A DNA stretch of 64,000 nucleotides, from the NCBI GenBank assembly GCA_905250125.1, contig CAJNOL010000084.1, positions 38,086 to 102,085 of the forward strand, written 5' to 3'. The position numbers and the translations under genes were made by a program. The stretch's first letter is position 1. The number at the start of each line of letters is the position of its first letter. Positions 14,801-27,108 of the stretch are shown here, in pieces. The DNA comes from Rotaria sordida. Its lineage: Eukaryota > Rotifera > Eurotatoria > Philodinida > Philodinidae. The notes under the pieces are model-generated. The model did not search any database, was not told the origin of the DNA, and saw only the letters and a program-made list of their open reading frames with translations.

Positions 14801-15098
14801 CGTAGAGGAAGAGTCATTCAAAAAAAGATATCTATCACGTAGTTTGTCAAGACGTTGTAATGCATGTTAGATCTCATTAAATATATTTATTATGCTTGAA
14901 AAGAAAAAATGAACGTAAAGAACCTTTTAGAACATGTTACGTTTTTTTGTATCGATGAAAAATATAACTTTTAAATTTATAATTATATGTCAGAATACAT
15001 AAAGTAATATTGAAATATGTAACTCAATTATTTATTTTATCATTATATTGAAGGAATTAAAGTTAATTGATTATAAGTCACATACTATCTTTTTATAA
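8871..15098. other. Gene desert, nothing recognised
   Basis: More than 6 kb of AT-rich DNA with only short ORFs lacking recognisable domains (for example 12207-12407 minus, 13577-13798 plus, 14574-14870 plus). No RNA gene, tandem repeat or intact element was seen. It may contain old, unrecognisable repeat remnants. Confidence 0.5.
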
Positions 15099-15110
15099 TT
15101 AAACTAACTC

Positions 15111-15732
15111 ACAAGGGAACATTCCCAGGTGCCCGATCGCTTTTGAGTCGGAACTTTGCGCATCTTGTAGGCCTTGATGAATTATGTCTACCATAGAAAA
15201 AGTTCGCGCCCCTAGCTTGTTCCTAGTGAGATATCGAGGTTTTAATGAATTTTCTCTATAAGACGCCACATTTGCAACAAGGTCATATTTTTGAATTTTG
15301 ATCTGAAACTTTGTCCACATAAACAGCTCAGCTAGACTAGTTTGCATAAAAAATTTCAGAACTTTTGGACAAAGTCTCTCCGAGATATGAAGCTTTCAAA
15401 AAATGTATGCTTTATACGCTATCTATGGAAAACGACCTATACGTTGAAAGCTTCATATCTCGGAGAGACTTTATCCAAAAGTTCTGAAATTTTTTATGCA
15501 AACTAGTCTAACTGAGGTGTTTATGTAGACAAAATTTCAGATCAAAATTCAAAAATATGACCTTGCTGCAAACGTGGGATCTTATAGAGAAAATTCATTA
15601 AAACCTCGATATCTCACTAGGAACAAGCTAGGAGCGCGAACTTTTTTTATGGTAGATATAATTCATCAAGGCCTACAAGATGCGCAAAGTCCCGACTCAA
15701 AAGCGATCGGGCACCTGGGAATGTTCCCTTGT
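15111..15732. mobile_element. Near-perfect 0.62-kb foldback element
   Basis: The left arm starts ACAAGGGAACATTCCCAGG and the right arm ends with its reverse complement. Arms of roughly 300 bp are nearly identical (a handful of mismatches) around a short centre near 15425. No protein-coding capacity beyond ORFs created by the arms. It shares its inner sequence (GATCTGAAACTTTG, TCTCCGAGATATGA) with the elements near 53070, 58030 and 62770, so it defines a family. High arm identity suggests a young copy or arm homogenisation. Confidence 0.85.
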
Positions 15733-15742
15733 CAGTTGATTT

Positions 15743-17948
15743 AGAGGAAAAAAAAAGAAACTTTGAACATGTTTTATCTTCTCTATCTATAAGTATAGTA
15801 ATTATAAATATATAGAAAAAACTAAAAACATTATTCTATATATTATAGAATGTAAAAAAAACACAAAAACCAAAGATCTATGGAATACTTTTAAAAAGTC
15901 TTTTTTGTACGATATAATTTTGAATCTATTTTTTCTTAGTTTTCTATTTTAATTACAGCTGTGATGTAATCATTATTGTCAATCTTCATAAATAGGTTAT
16001 CGTGTTTGATTAAAGTGCCGTGCATGACGATTATTTATTTCAGTAGAACTTTTTGACACTAAAAGTATTTCAAAAGAACTTTTATTTATAGCCTATTATT
16101 GCAAAATATAAATAGATAATTGAGTAGATTTACTTTAAAAATACAGATGATGTCGAACTAAAATTTCATTTAGGGTAATCCGATTAAGTTTTATATTTCA
16201 TTATGAATATTGATCCTTTGTTGTTTCTTTTTCTTAGTATTTATAATTGAAAAGAGCTATGCACAGAAATACTGTATTCATAATTATTTATGTCTTAATA
16301 ACCTTGTGTTTCATTGTATTAGAATAGAAAACGTCCTTAGTAACCTGTTCGAGGTATTTAATGTAGCAAAAGAAGTTGTTTCTTATTAATTGCTTACATA
16401 GAGTAAATTAAAATTAAGTGATTGATAAATTTTCCATATGTCTTTTGATTAAATTTATTATATTAAATAATTAACATTTATGTTCGATAGACTCTCATTT
16501 ATTTATGTTAAATTTAACAGCAACTTTAATACTATACATAATTGTCAAATACTTGAATGCAAGACTTAGCAGGTGATTGAATAATAGAACGAGAAAAATA
16601 ACAAGACATTTCATTTTCTTTATTAATTAATAATAACAGTAAAGACAAAAGTTTATACGAGCTGGCGCATCAATAAAAATCCGCCATGTCAATTAATGCT
16701 ATGAGTGGTAAACACCTTTTTTTTTTATAGTTAAAAATATCGTTAATGATGTTCTTCTTGTTTTTTTTCATGCGATACAAATTATGGATAATTCATAAAT
16801 AGACAATGCACTTATTACTATCCGTTATGTAATGTAAAAAAATTAGTTTTTTGACGTATATATATCGCATCTATAATTCGACAAAAATAAGAAAATTGGT
16901 GTATGTAAATTTGATATGTCAAAATATATCTAATTAAGATATATCTTTTAAAATTATATATTACTTTCTAATTTCTCTTTAAACTAAAATATTCATTTAA
17001 ATCAACATGAATATATCCACTTTTATTATTTAGTTTTTGATATGTTATTATCTTGTATTGAGGTGATCTAAAGTTTACTTTCGTTTAATTATGTAGTAGG
17101 AAGATACTTATTTCTATAACCTACTAATACTAAAGCATGTATACAACAAAATAAAATTGATACTCCTTGATATTCAAAAATCATTAGAGATTTTTTTGAA
17201 CTAGAATGTCGTCGAGATATGTTGGCTAGTCAAATGCATAGAAAGATAAAAGCCGATGTTGATTGTCAATAAGAGCCTTGTTTTTCTTTTTATTATAATA
17301 TCCAGAATATAATTAATTCTTATGGGTCTTATATCTGCTTTTTGTTTAGAAATTAAATGAGAACATAATGACAGATTTGTCTTTGAGTTTATGTTTAACA
17401 TTATAATGATTTATGCCATAATTGCCAAATGAATATTTTTGTTTTCATATTTAATGACATCAAATATTACAAAAGAAAGATTCTATTTGCATATATTTTC
17501 TTTTCTGAATAATATCTATATTTGATTGGAAAGCATGATATAACACATTTGTGTACTCGGAACATGAATAGAACATTGTAATGTATCATTTTTCTTTATA
17601 TTAAAGAAATCTTATTCCTATATGTGAAAGTTAACACTGTATTTTTTTTTTGTATCCTTTAAAGATGGTTAATCTCGATGTTCCTATCAATTGACATATG
17701 TTACTTAATAATGTATCTAAGCTTACTTTTGCTTCTTATTATTTTTAAGTTATCAAATTGTACTTGAAGATTTCTTATACTATATAATATTTTTATTATA
17801 ATGAAGATCAGATGTTTTTCATATGATTTAACAATAATATAATGATACTTGATTATATATTTTATACAAACTCATTTTCTTATATTTACATAAACAGATA
17901 CGATATATATATATATTAAGAATATTTATAAAAACATGCTTTAGATAT
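15743..17948. other. Intergenic, nothing recognised
   Basis: AT-rich sequence with homopolymer runs; only very short ORFs. No RNA gene or repeat identified. Confidence 0.45.
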
Positions 17949-17950
17949 TA

Positions 17951-18160
17951 CCTTGTCCGGAAAGTCCGTGCAACTCATATACTATAAAACCTTAGGATAA
18001 CAAGTGCTGCATTTAATCAACGTAATGACCTTCGCTAATAGCCACACATAGCTCGTTGGCAACGTGGAATCGCTAGTGAAGGTCATTAGATTGAATAAGT
18101 CCAGTATCTGTTAATCTAAGATTTCATAGTATATCAGTTGCATGAACTTTCCGAACAAGG
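17951..18160. mobile_element. 210-bp MITE with TA target duplication (Tc1/mariner-like)
   Basis: The terminal inverted repeats begin CCTTGTCCGGAAAGTCCGTG and end CATGAACTTTCCGAACAAGG, extending inward over an ATATACTAT/ATAGTATAT block. It is flanked directly by TA on both sides (17949-17950 and 18161-18162), as expected for Tc1/mariner-type insertion. The interior also has an inverted copy of AATGACCTTCGCTA / TAGTGAAGGTCATT. No coding capacity, so non-autonomous. Confidence 0.8.
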
Positions 18161-18433
18161 TAATATTATATAGAAATAAACTTAAGAAGGGTGAAAAGAA
18201 TAAACGTATGAAAACGTGACATTGATAAAGACTTAGTCACGTAATATTTTTCTGTTTGTTTCTCAAATAGTCAAACGTACTTGTATAAGAATAGTATATA
18301 AGCATATGTGTTATTATTTTTCTTCAATAGCAAAATGTTTAAACATATATAAGTAAAAGAGATATTTTTCTTCTTTTGTCTTGCTCATTCTTCAACGTTT
18401 TATCATCCTTTGGAATTTGATTCCAAATGTAAG

Positions 18434-19739
18434 TACGAATATATATAGTTTTTTATTTCGATTTAACCACTGTTTGACTGAAACAAAAAAAAGCTGTCAA
18501 AAGATCCGGTGATTAAAAATGTAACATTAACAAATATGAACTTGTTCTTTTAAGAGAAATTGTTGAATTTTAATTATATTATATTCTCGAAATTTATGAA
18601 AAGATTTTATTTTGATTGAACATCAAAATCGGAGTAGGAAAACGTTATTTGATTAAATTTTGAGTTGATAAGATCAAAAAAACGAATCGTGCTTAAGTAT
18701 AGATGCTTCCAACATGTCTCATAACACGCACTTGTGAATATTCTTGTAAACTTATCTAATGCTTCTGTAATAAGAAGCTAATGATCTACCTCATTAAAAC
18801 GACTATATCATGAGCTAAAAAACATATCCATGCAATTTCTTTTGTAATTTTGTTTTATTGTTGAGAAAATTGAATTTTTCTCTTGTTTCGTGGCAAAATC
18901 CGATTAAAGCAAAGTGAAAAATGTGTTCATATTTAGCGATTTTTATTACTATAACTCCATTGTAAACTGAAATAGATAGCATATTCAGTATTAGCATAAG
19001 AAACTGCACCAAATCACATATGTTTCCGTAAAAACTGTTTACAATAAAAAAATACACCTGTGATCTATTTTTCTAAAATTTTGCCTTTACCTCGCGACAA
19101 GGTCGGTTTTTTGACGAACAAAAAAGCCCTTAAAACATACATGATTTGAGGTAGTGTTTCAAGCTGATTCCGAATATGCTGTCTATTTTATTTTACAATT
19201 GAGCTATAATAATAAAAACCGTTAAATATGAACACATTGTTCACTTTTTTTTAATATAATTTTGCCACCGAATAAGAAAAAAACTCAATTTCCTCAACAA
19301 TAAAACAAAATTACAAAAAGATTGCATTGGCTCATTTCTAGCTCACAGCCTGGCCGCTTAATGAAGCAAAAGTACTAGTTTTTAGCTTTTATTACAAAAA
19401 TATTAGATAAGTTTACAAGATTATTCACAAGTGCGTGTTATGAGACATGTTAGAAACATCTATATTTGAGCGGGATTTTTTTTTTTGATCTTATCAACTG
19501 AAAATCTAATAAAAAATAACGTTTTTCTACTCAGATTTTGATGCTCAAGCAAAATAAAATCTTTTCATAAACTTCGCAGATATAACATAATTAAAATTTA
19601 ACAATTTTTCTAAAAAACAAAAACAAACGAGTTCATATTTGTTAATGTTACATTTTCAATTATTGAATCTTCTTTTTACAGCTTTTTTTTATTTCAGTCA
19701 AATAGTGGTTGAATCGAAATAAAAACTGTATATTCGTGA
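18434..19739. mobile_element. 1.3-kb palindrome (foldback)
   Basis: The left arm begins TACGAATATATATAGTTTTT and the right arm ends with the reverse complement (AAAAACTGTATATTCGTG). Matching blocks continue inward: ATGTAACATTAACAAATATG with CATATTTGTTAATGTTACAT, then GACATGTT / AACATGTC and the ATTTTGTTTTATTGTTGAG block, to a centre near 19085. Arms are about 600 bp and moderately diverged. No domain-bearing ORF. It is probably a non-autonomous element, though an inverted duplication cannot be excluded. Confidence 0.75.
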
Positions 19740-21033
19740 CCAACTTGTCACACTCTATGAAATCAAACATAAATAAATGAGAAAAAAATCCACGAGAATT
19801 TCGCATTATGTGTACCTTAAGTAGTTTACTCACTACCGTAGTATATATTGATCTTGATAATTTCTTCAATAAGAGCGTTCATATCAGTCATTAGACATTG
19901 AGCAATAGAATCGACATTATTATGTTCATTTATGATAAAGTGTGTGCTTTCTAACTCGAGTTTCTGTAACCTTCGAGAATCATTAGTATCTAGTTTCTTG
20001 TATAGATTCATCTTGAAGAAAATATACTCTCTAATTAAATCATAAGAATACTCATGCTGTGCTAGATAGGATAGAAAAAAGAAAAAAGGAAGTCTTATAA
20101 CAGAATATTTCTCTTCCGAATGAATTAGTATAGCAAGTAAAAGGTGATAAATCAGTTGGATTTACGTATTTTGAAATTATTCTAATATTTAGTAAAGTCA
20201 TCATGAACTTTCTACTTTTTTTTACTGTTCTAGATAAAGCAATAAAAAAAGAACTTATTGATTAATACTTATATATATATATATATATATATAAAGATGG
20301 AGATATATAAAATAATAAATCCTTTATATAAAACAAACTTGTCACAGAAGAATATATGGTTAATGTTAATCATCATATATACAAAGCAGCTGTCAATAAT
20401 ATGAAGATTAGTTTTTCTTCTATTTTCACATGAATATAAAATTCAATGAATATAAAATTCAATGAAATTTATTTAGTATTTTTTTGTTCTATTTTAATCG
20501 ATATTATTAACCAGAAAAGTGTCTTTTTAAATTCTATATCTATCCGCTTTTAAACTCATAATTATCAATAATTATCAACATAATCTATATATGGTAAATA
20601 TATTTTTCCAATTAGTTTTATTTTTACACAGAGAAAAGATTTTCTTTTTCTTCTAGAGAAGACATAAGTTTAAGGTTGTATTTTACATCTTTTTTTGACA
20701 TTAACAAAACTGATAATAAGAACGTCTGTAGTGCAGTTTAGTTATTCATTATTAAATGAAAATGATTCATAAAAAAAAATGACCTAGTTAGTATTTCAAG
20801 ATATTTCATCACGTTATCTCTAATTAATAAGAGTTTCTAGGATAATTTTTATAAAGTATTTTAATGAGATATATATATTTTTTTTCTATCATTCTCTATA
20901 TATCCTGCAACGAGAGAACAAAGAAAACTTGAAGTGTGTTACAAATAAAAGAAAAAATGAAAGTCTTCATAAGTTAATATTTTCCTAAATGACATTCTGT
21001 ATTTATTCTAGACTTTTTTTTCTTTTTTAAATA
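19740..21033. other. Upstream region of the GPCR, no gene seen
   Basis: AT-rich; contains a TA dinucleotide run at about 20270-20292. No conserved ORF. The 3' part should hold the GPCR promoter and 5' UTR; T-rich AG candidates occur at about 21005-21012. Confidence 0.45.
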
Positions 21034-22203
21034 ATGATTCCAATAACAAATTCTTCAATGAATAATTTAACTATTCCATTATCTTATTGTTTTCTTGATC
21101 GTTTAAATTTTTTTTTCAATCATATTTATTTATTATTACTTACTGTAATTGGTTCAATTGGTAATACATTTGTTATTATTATTTTTTGTCAACGAGCATT
21201 TCGTACAAAAATTGGTTCGATTAATTCAAATATGTCTGTTTATCCATTTTTATTTTATATGGCTATATCAGATACAATGTATTTAATTATATTATTTTGT
21301 TTATGGTTATCAAATTATATTAATGTTTTACATCGTCCAGTTATTTGTCAACTTACATTATATTTAACATATGTTTGTAATTTTATTAATGCTTATTATA
21401 CAATAGCATTTACTGCTCAACGTTTATTTGCAGTTATTAATCCATTTCGTGTATCACATGTTCTTTCATGGTATCGTTCACGATTTTTATCATTATCAAT
21501 AATAATATTTGCTTGTTTAATATATTCATATTTACCATTTTTAATTGGTATTGTTAATGGAAAATGTTTTTCTCGTCCAGAATTTCGTTGGATAAATAAA
21601 TATATGGATATAATTGATAGTATTATTGTTTTTCTTATACCATATATTATTATAATAACAATGAATACAATTATTCTTATATCATTACGTCGTATGAAAC
21701 ATGATCAACATGAATTTCTATTTCGAACTCATTCACATTTAAATAGACGACGTGAATTAATACGTCGTAATGCATCACGTAAAATAACAAAATTATTATT
21801 AACTATTTCAACATCATATTTAATTATATGTGCACCATATGCATCTATACATACATGGCGTTTATTAAATAATCGTCAACAAAATAAAAATTCACAATTA
21901 ATTAAACAATTAGAACATTATGCACTTTTTATATATCATATATCATTTGCAATGAATTTTTATATTTATATTGTGTTGGATTCAAAATTTCGTCGTGAAT
22001 TAAAACGTTTTTTTATAAAATCAAAACAAAATTTTTATCAATGTTCTCGACAAAAGAAATTTGTTGAAAATGACAATCAATTAGAATTAGTAGACAATAA
22101 TTCTACAACAACAGTTGGATATACATTTCAAGGAAATCTACAAAATGTTAATCATAATCATAATCTTATGAGAAACTCTTGTTGTTGTCATATTCATTTG
22201 TAG
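21034..22203 (+). CDS. Class A (rhodopsin-like) GPCR, neuropeptide-receptor type, single exon
   Basis: 389 aa with seven hydrophobic segments. Family landmarks: GSIGN with N44 (TM1), MAISD with D80 (TM2), C105 at the top of TM3 that can pair with C178 in loop 2, P203 in TM5, CAP at 267-269 in TM6, and a basic intracellular loop 3 ending RKITKLLLT. Candidate N-glycosylation sites at N6 and N11 fit an extracellular N-terminus. Departures: the TM3 E/DRY box reads TAQR (acidic residue lost) and the TM7 NPxxY motif reads NFYIY (proline lost). Both positions govern activation, so signalling or coupling may be unusual. The ligand cannot be inferred; the general look is of FMRFamide/TRH-like orphan receptors that are expanded in rotifers. 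Confidence 0.88.
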   Translation: MIPITNSSMNNLTIPLSYCFLDRLNFFFNHIYLLLLTVIGSIGNTFVIIIFCQRAFRTKIGSINSNMSVYPFLFYMAISDTMYLIILFCLWLSNYINVLHRPVICQLTLYLTYVCNFINAYYTIAFTAQRLFAVINPFRVSHVLSWYRSRFLSLSIIIFACLIYSYLPFLIGIVNGKCFSRPEFRWINKYMDIIDSIIVFLIPYIIIITMNTIILISLRRMKHDQHEFLFRTHSHLNRRRELIRRNASRKITKLLLTISTSYLIICAPYASIHTWRLLNNRQQNKNSQLIKQLEHYALFIYHISFAMNFYIYIVLDSKFRRELKRFFIKSKQNFYQCSRQKKFVENDNQLELVDNNSTTTVGYTFQGNLQNVNHNHNLMRNSCCCHIHL

Positions 22204-22525
22204 ATAGTAGAACATAACAAAAAAAAAAAACGAAAGAATGTGTTAATAAAATATTCTTAAGAGTAGTTATCTTTTCTTTCTTTATCTATTTTACGTTTGT
22301 ATATATCTTTAAATGAAAAAGTTCTTATCATTATTTATTATCTATGATCTACGTAGATGGGTATAAGTATTTTTTTTTTAAGTATTTGTTTTATTCTATA
22401 TTAAATTTATTTTTGATTCATCTAGCATTTGGTGCAAATTATCGGAAAATTTTAGAAATAAACGAAGAAGCAAAGGGTTTGCTAAAATATATTTGATCGA
22501 AATCTTGAGACTTTTTTTTTAAGGA

Positions 22526-24222
22526 ATGAATTCAAATAAATTTGAAGGTAATGGAATTCAATTTAAATGCAAAATTATTGGTATGAAAATTACAAAAAAA
22601 AAAAGGAAAATTTGAAGATATAATTAGTTTTCATTTGACATAAAGGAATGGAATATTTACCAATTGATCGTGATGAACGCGTATGTCTTGAGTCAATGTT
22701 TAAACTTAAAGTTGTTGTACGTGCTCGTGGTGAACATAAACAAAAAATTCAATTAATTTTAACTATGAATGGTATTAAAGTTGTTGATGAACTTACTAAA
22801 GTATGAATGAAAACTTTTATTTTATTTTATTTTATGTTTTCTAAATTAAATTACTATTTTATTAGGTTGAAATTGCTAAACATGAACTTGTACGTATATC
22901 ATTTGTTACTATGGATCCGAGTGATTCACGTGCATTTGGATATATTTATAATACAAGTGATGGTCGTCATCAATTTTGGGCTATTAGAACTGAAAGATCA
23001 GCAGTAGTAACAGTTCTTGCATTGAAAGAACTGTTTGAAATAGTTTATCAACGAATTAAGAATTCCGAAAAGACTGAAACACAAACAAATCAAACAATAT
23101 CTACGTCTGCTTTACCAGATACATCAACTCTTTCAATACAAGTAATGATAAATGAAATCTATTGTATTTATACAAATTTTTTTTCAGCAATCATCATCGA
23201 CATCTAGTCCTGTTGTTACATCACAGCCACCGATAATATCTGCAGAACCTGTTCCTCAACCAGCACAAGCGTCTAAAGTACGTATGATATTTTATTGTCG
23301 GTTTTTTAAATACAAATTAACTAGTAGATGCCTTTGTTTGATGATGTTTGGGGAGATAATCCTTCAACAACGGTTTCACAAACAATGTCAACACCCAAAG
23401 TATGTGTAATATTTTATTATCGATCTTTTTAATAAAATTTAGCTAGTAGACACCTTTATTTGATAATATTTGGGGAGGTAGTCCTTCAACAACGGTTTCA
23501 CAAACAACGTCAACACCCAAAGTATGTGTAATATTTTATTGTCGATCTTTTTAATAAAAGTTAGCTAGTAGACANNNNNNNNNNGTAATATTTTATTGTC
23601 GATCTTTTTAATAAAAGTTAGCTAGTAGACACCTTTATTTGATAACGTTTGGGGAGATAGTCCTTCAACAGCTATTCCTCGACCATTAAGAACAGCTCAA
23701 CAACTGTCAACATCTAATGTCGATCCATGGAATATTAGCGAACCTATGCTACCTACTATACAACCAACTTCTCGTGTAGAAGATGTAAATTTTTAAAATC
23801 ATTTTTCTTAACTCATAAATAATGATTAACTTTATTTTCAGTCTCTTGCTAATGTATTCAATGTACATACATCGTCATCAACAGTGACTAAAACTACTCA
23901 ACAATCAGGATCTGCCATAGATACTGATGATTTATTTTTAGTGTTTACTACGAGTGCACCAACGCCTACAGTTAATACCAACGTGTTTGCTCAACCAACT
24001 CAACAAACACCTTTTGTTTCTCAACAAACACCTTTTGTTCCTCAACAAGCACCTTTTTTTCCTCAACAAGCACCATTTGTTCCTCAACAACACTTGAATT
24101 TTCAAGGTTCGACATCTCTTACACCTAGTTCTCCGTCAATAGCAACAAATCCATTTGGTGATTTTTCTTCAAAATCACCGACAGCTAAAACAGTGCTTTT
24201 TACCTCTAATATCACTAACTAG
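22526..24222 (+). CDS. DAB: Disabled (DAB1/DAB2)-like endocytic adaptor with PTB domain
   Basis: Clathrin adaptor predicted to bind FxNPxY-type receptor tails. Exons: 22526-22580, 22646-22800, 22866-23141, 23188-23277, 23328-23399, 23450-23521, a copy from 23572 interrupted by Ns, 23629-23784, 23842-24222. Exons 1-3 encode the PTB domain (FKCKIIGMEYL, GIKVVDELTK, SFVTMDPSDSRAFGYI, HQFWAIRTE, LKELFEIVYQRIKN), which aligns throughout with Disabled proteins. The C-terminal tail is low-complexity, with endocytic motifs DPW (AP-2 ear type), repeated LFDxxWG boxes, QTPF/QAPF repeats and NPFGDF (EH-domain ligand). The 72-bp exon carrying PLFDxxWG is tandemly repeated with its intron. The start is set by TTTTTAAG-GA directly before the ATG and by full coverage of the PTB strand. 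Confidence 0.88.
23278..23640 (+). repeat. Tandem duplication of a 122-bp exon+intron unit, broken by a gap
   Basis: Units of about 122 bp, each a 72-bp exon preceded by a 50-bp intron that ends TAGCTAGTAG. Exon copies at 23328 and 23450 are nearly identical; a third copy begins at 23572 and disappears into 10 Ns; a fourth, diverged at its 3' end, begins at 23629. Each complete copy adds 24 residues in phase. Confidence 0.85.
23575..23584. other. Assembly gap (10 N) inside the tandem exon array
   Basis: Ten Ns sit inside the third repeat unit. Sequence resumes in the intron of the repeat, so the true unit number is unknown and the gap size is probably nominal. Confidence 0.95.
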
Positions 24223-24712
24223 ATCAAATGAACATATGCAACAGTAAGTAAATGAAAATATTTCGATATTTTCAAATTAAAATCTTAAATTTTTATCATT
24301 TCAGTTGTAAACAAAGGCAAATATCAATGACCAAACAATTTTTGTTGTCTATCGTCGATTTTTGTCTTTGTAAAAGTTATTCATCGTAATTCAGTATCTT
24401 TGTTTTCTATCGAGTAGTTAATATTCATAATCTTGAATATTAAAATTGTGATAATATATAAACAGATAGATGCTAAACAAGAACTAATAAACGAATTTTA
24501 GTAAAATTATTGTCTTCTTTTGTTGTTAAAAATATGATTTATTTTTTTATTTTAACATTCTTTCAAAATATTTATTTATTATATATTTCTCTACAATTAT
24601 CACTATTACAAAAAGAGACTTGAAAAAAACTGAAGGAAATCGTTTTCTGCGAAAAACACATCATTTTTCAAAGTATTAGGAAATTTTCTATTTTAATCCT
24701 TTTTTAATTCAT

Positions 24713-25436
24713 TGATCATGATGTCGTTTGTCAAGCATCAGCATTTAATCTGGGTTGTCATAATGATTATCGAGTTAAAATTTGTACTATTATGAATGAT
24801 AATTATCTTTATACAATTCATCATAAACTGGAACATATCGAATATTATATATCATATGATAAACAAACATATTTTTTGATCAAAATGATACTAATTCTGG
24901 TTTTCATAAAGCTATTCAAGATACAATTGGCATGTATGCAAGCGATTTTTTTTCTATTTATTTTCTACATCAGAAGTTCTCTGATTAGTTTTATCATCAC
25001 ATTTATTAAAATTAAGTTTTATGGATGACGTAACTATAACTTCATATTATGAAAATCAATTCTTTAATGCATATAGCTTTACAAAAATAGATGTTCTATC
25101 ATTTGCTTATGTTATTGATAACTATCATTTTGCTCTATTTCGTCATCATATAAATCATCATGATGAACTCAATTCAAAATGATGAATATTATGTAGTCAA
25201 TATGGTGGAATCATGACACCAATGTTATGAAACCATTAAGAAAATTCCGATCGAGATGCAAAATATCATATGTGAACAAATACGCTTTATCCAAGATATT
25301 TTATTTATATATGAAATCGAAAGAGAAATGACCTCAGAATATCGTTTTCGAAAACCTTCATCAAGAACTTGTTTGATTAGTCAGATGCTCAACAATTCGA
25401 AAGTTATTGAAAACATATTGATCTGCCTTATATTTT
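24713..25436 (+). pseudogene. Remnant of a peptidase M2 (angiotensin-converting enzyme) gene
   Basis: Frameshifted fragments on the plus strand line up in order with the C-terminal half of ACE. They are: VCQASAFNL and DYRVKICT; TIHHKLEHIEYYISYDKQ at the zinc-binding helix (24790-24860); NDTNSGFHKAIQDTIGMYAS (about 24885-24945); FTKIDVLSFAYVIDNYHFALF (25078-25140); YGGIMTPM and DRDAKYHM (25200-25270); and CLISQMLNNSKV (25370-25400). The zinc motif HExxH reads HKLEH here, so the catalytic glutamate is gone, and several stops and frameshifts separate the blocks. No N-terminal half was found. This is a degraded gene piece, recognised only from motif order. Confidence 0.7.
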
Positions 25437-25794
25437 GACGTGAATAATAGCAATAGTACTTTGCAATTAGATAGACCATGTTTATTCATGGTTTTTGTCT
25501 AGTTTATCCTTGTTTCTTGGTGTAATCTCGTCAGTTGAATCTGAACATTATCATTTTTCTACAAGCAAAATCACTACTGAATAGTATTCTAACTATTAAA
25601 TCCATTAAAGTTTCATTTAATTAATAAACTAGACTTTTTCTCTGTGAGAATTATTATTTATTATATTTAGAGTAAATTTTCGAAAACAAAAATTAATCAA
25701 TTATTATATTAATCGATTTATTTTATATATTATTCGAAACTATTCAAAAATAAAAATGGACGGAAAAGAAAGCTGAGATTAATGGAAATAAAAT

Positions 25795-26231
25795 TCAAAT
25801 ATTTGCTTTATCTTTAACTTGATTTTCTAGATCATTAATCATAAAAGTAATTGGATCAGCTGGTCGATTAAGTACAATTTTTGTTGTCAATGCCTATCAA
25901 AATATGAAAATTAATAAATAAATATTTAAACTCAAAAATAAAATTCTACTTTAAGTAAATCATATAATCCATGTCGCATCATATATTTATCAGCTAGAAT
26001 ACTTGGATCTTCATTTTGTATTGTTTTTTGTAAAATAGTATCAATCTCTTCATCGGTTGCTTCTTGTTGTTCTCCATTTGTATTTAAAGTTATTAAACCG
26101 AGCATTTGTAAACGTTTACGTTGTTCAGGATGTAAATTATTTATATCAAGTTTTTCTTTTTTTGATTCAATAAAACGATCATTATGTAAAGATTTTACAT
26201 TTGACCATTCAGTTTTCTGTTCATCTGACAT
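25795..26231 (-). CDS. Small DPY30/RII-alpha-fold-like protein (EFCAB10-like), function unknown
   Basis: Two exons, 26231-25950 and 25893-25795, giving 126 aa. The C-terminal part (ADKYMMRHGLYDLLK then ALTTKIVLNRPADPITFMIN) has the pattern of the short dimerisation/docking helices seen in DPY30, PKA-RII and EFCAB10-like axonemal proteins: an N-terminal helix ending in LLxxL, then RPxDPIxFM. The N-terminal 80 residues are charged and unrecognised. A T-rich TTTTTTAG lies 40 nt upstream of the ATG and AATAAA signals precede it. It starts 102 bp after the HINT-like stop, as the last gene of a five-gene head-to-tail cluster. Ciliary or axonemal use is only inferred from the fold. Confidence 0.65.
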
Positions 26232-26333
26232 TTCAAAATCTAAAATAGCATAACGTCTAATAAAATCAATACTAAAAAATGAAAGAGAAACTTGATATTT
26301 TGTTTTATTTAAAAAAGAAATAGGTTTTATTAA

Positions 26334-26997
<664 letters not shown>

Positions 26998-27108
26998 TTA
27001 GAGAAAAATTTTTCTACAACACAAACAATTTAAATATAGTTCATGATCAATATAGAGAGAAAACTTTATTTATTCGAAAGAATAAGCCGACAAAAAAAAT
27101 CAAAATGT

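Noticed and set aside
8871..15098. Search for CRISPR, rRNA or other RNA genes in the desert
   Set aside because: No evenly spaced repeats, rRNA-like segments or tRNA cloverleaf consensus were seen; the composition is eukaryotic intergenic.
15099..15347. 82-codon minus-strand ORF
   Set aside because: Lies wholly in one arm of the foldback and reappears inverted in the other arm; repeat-derived.
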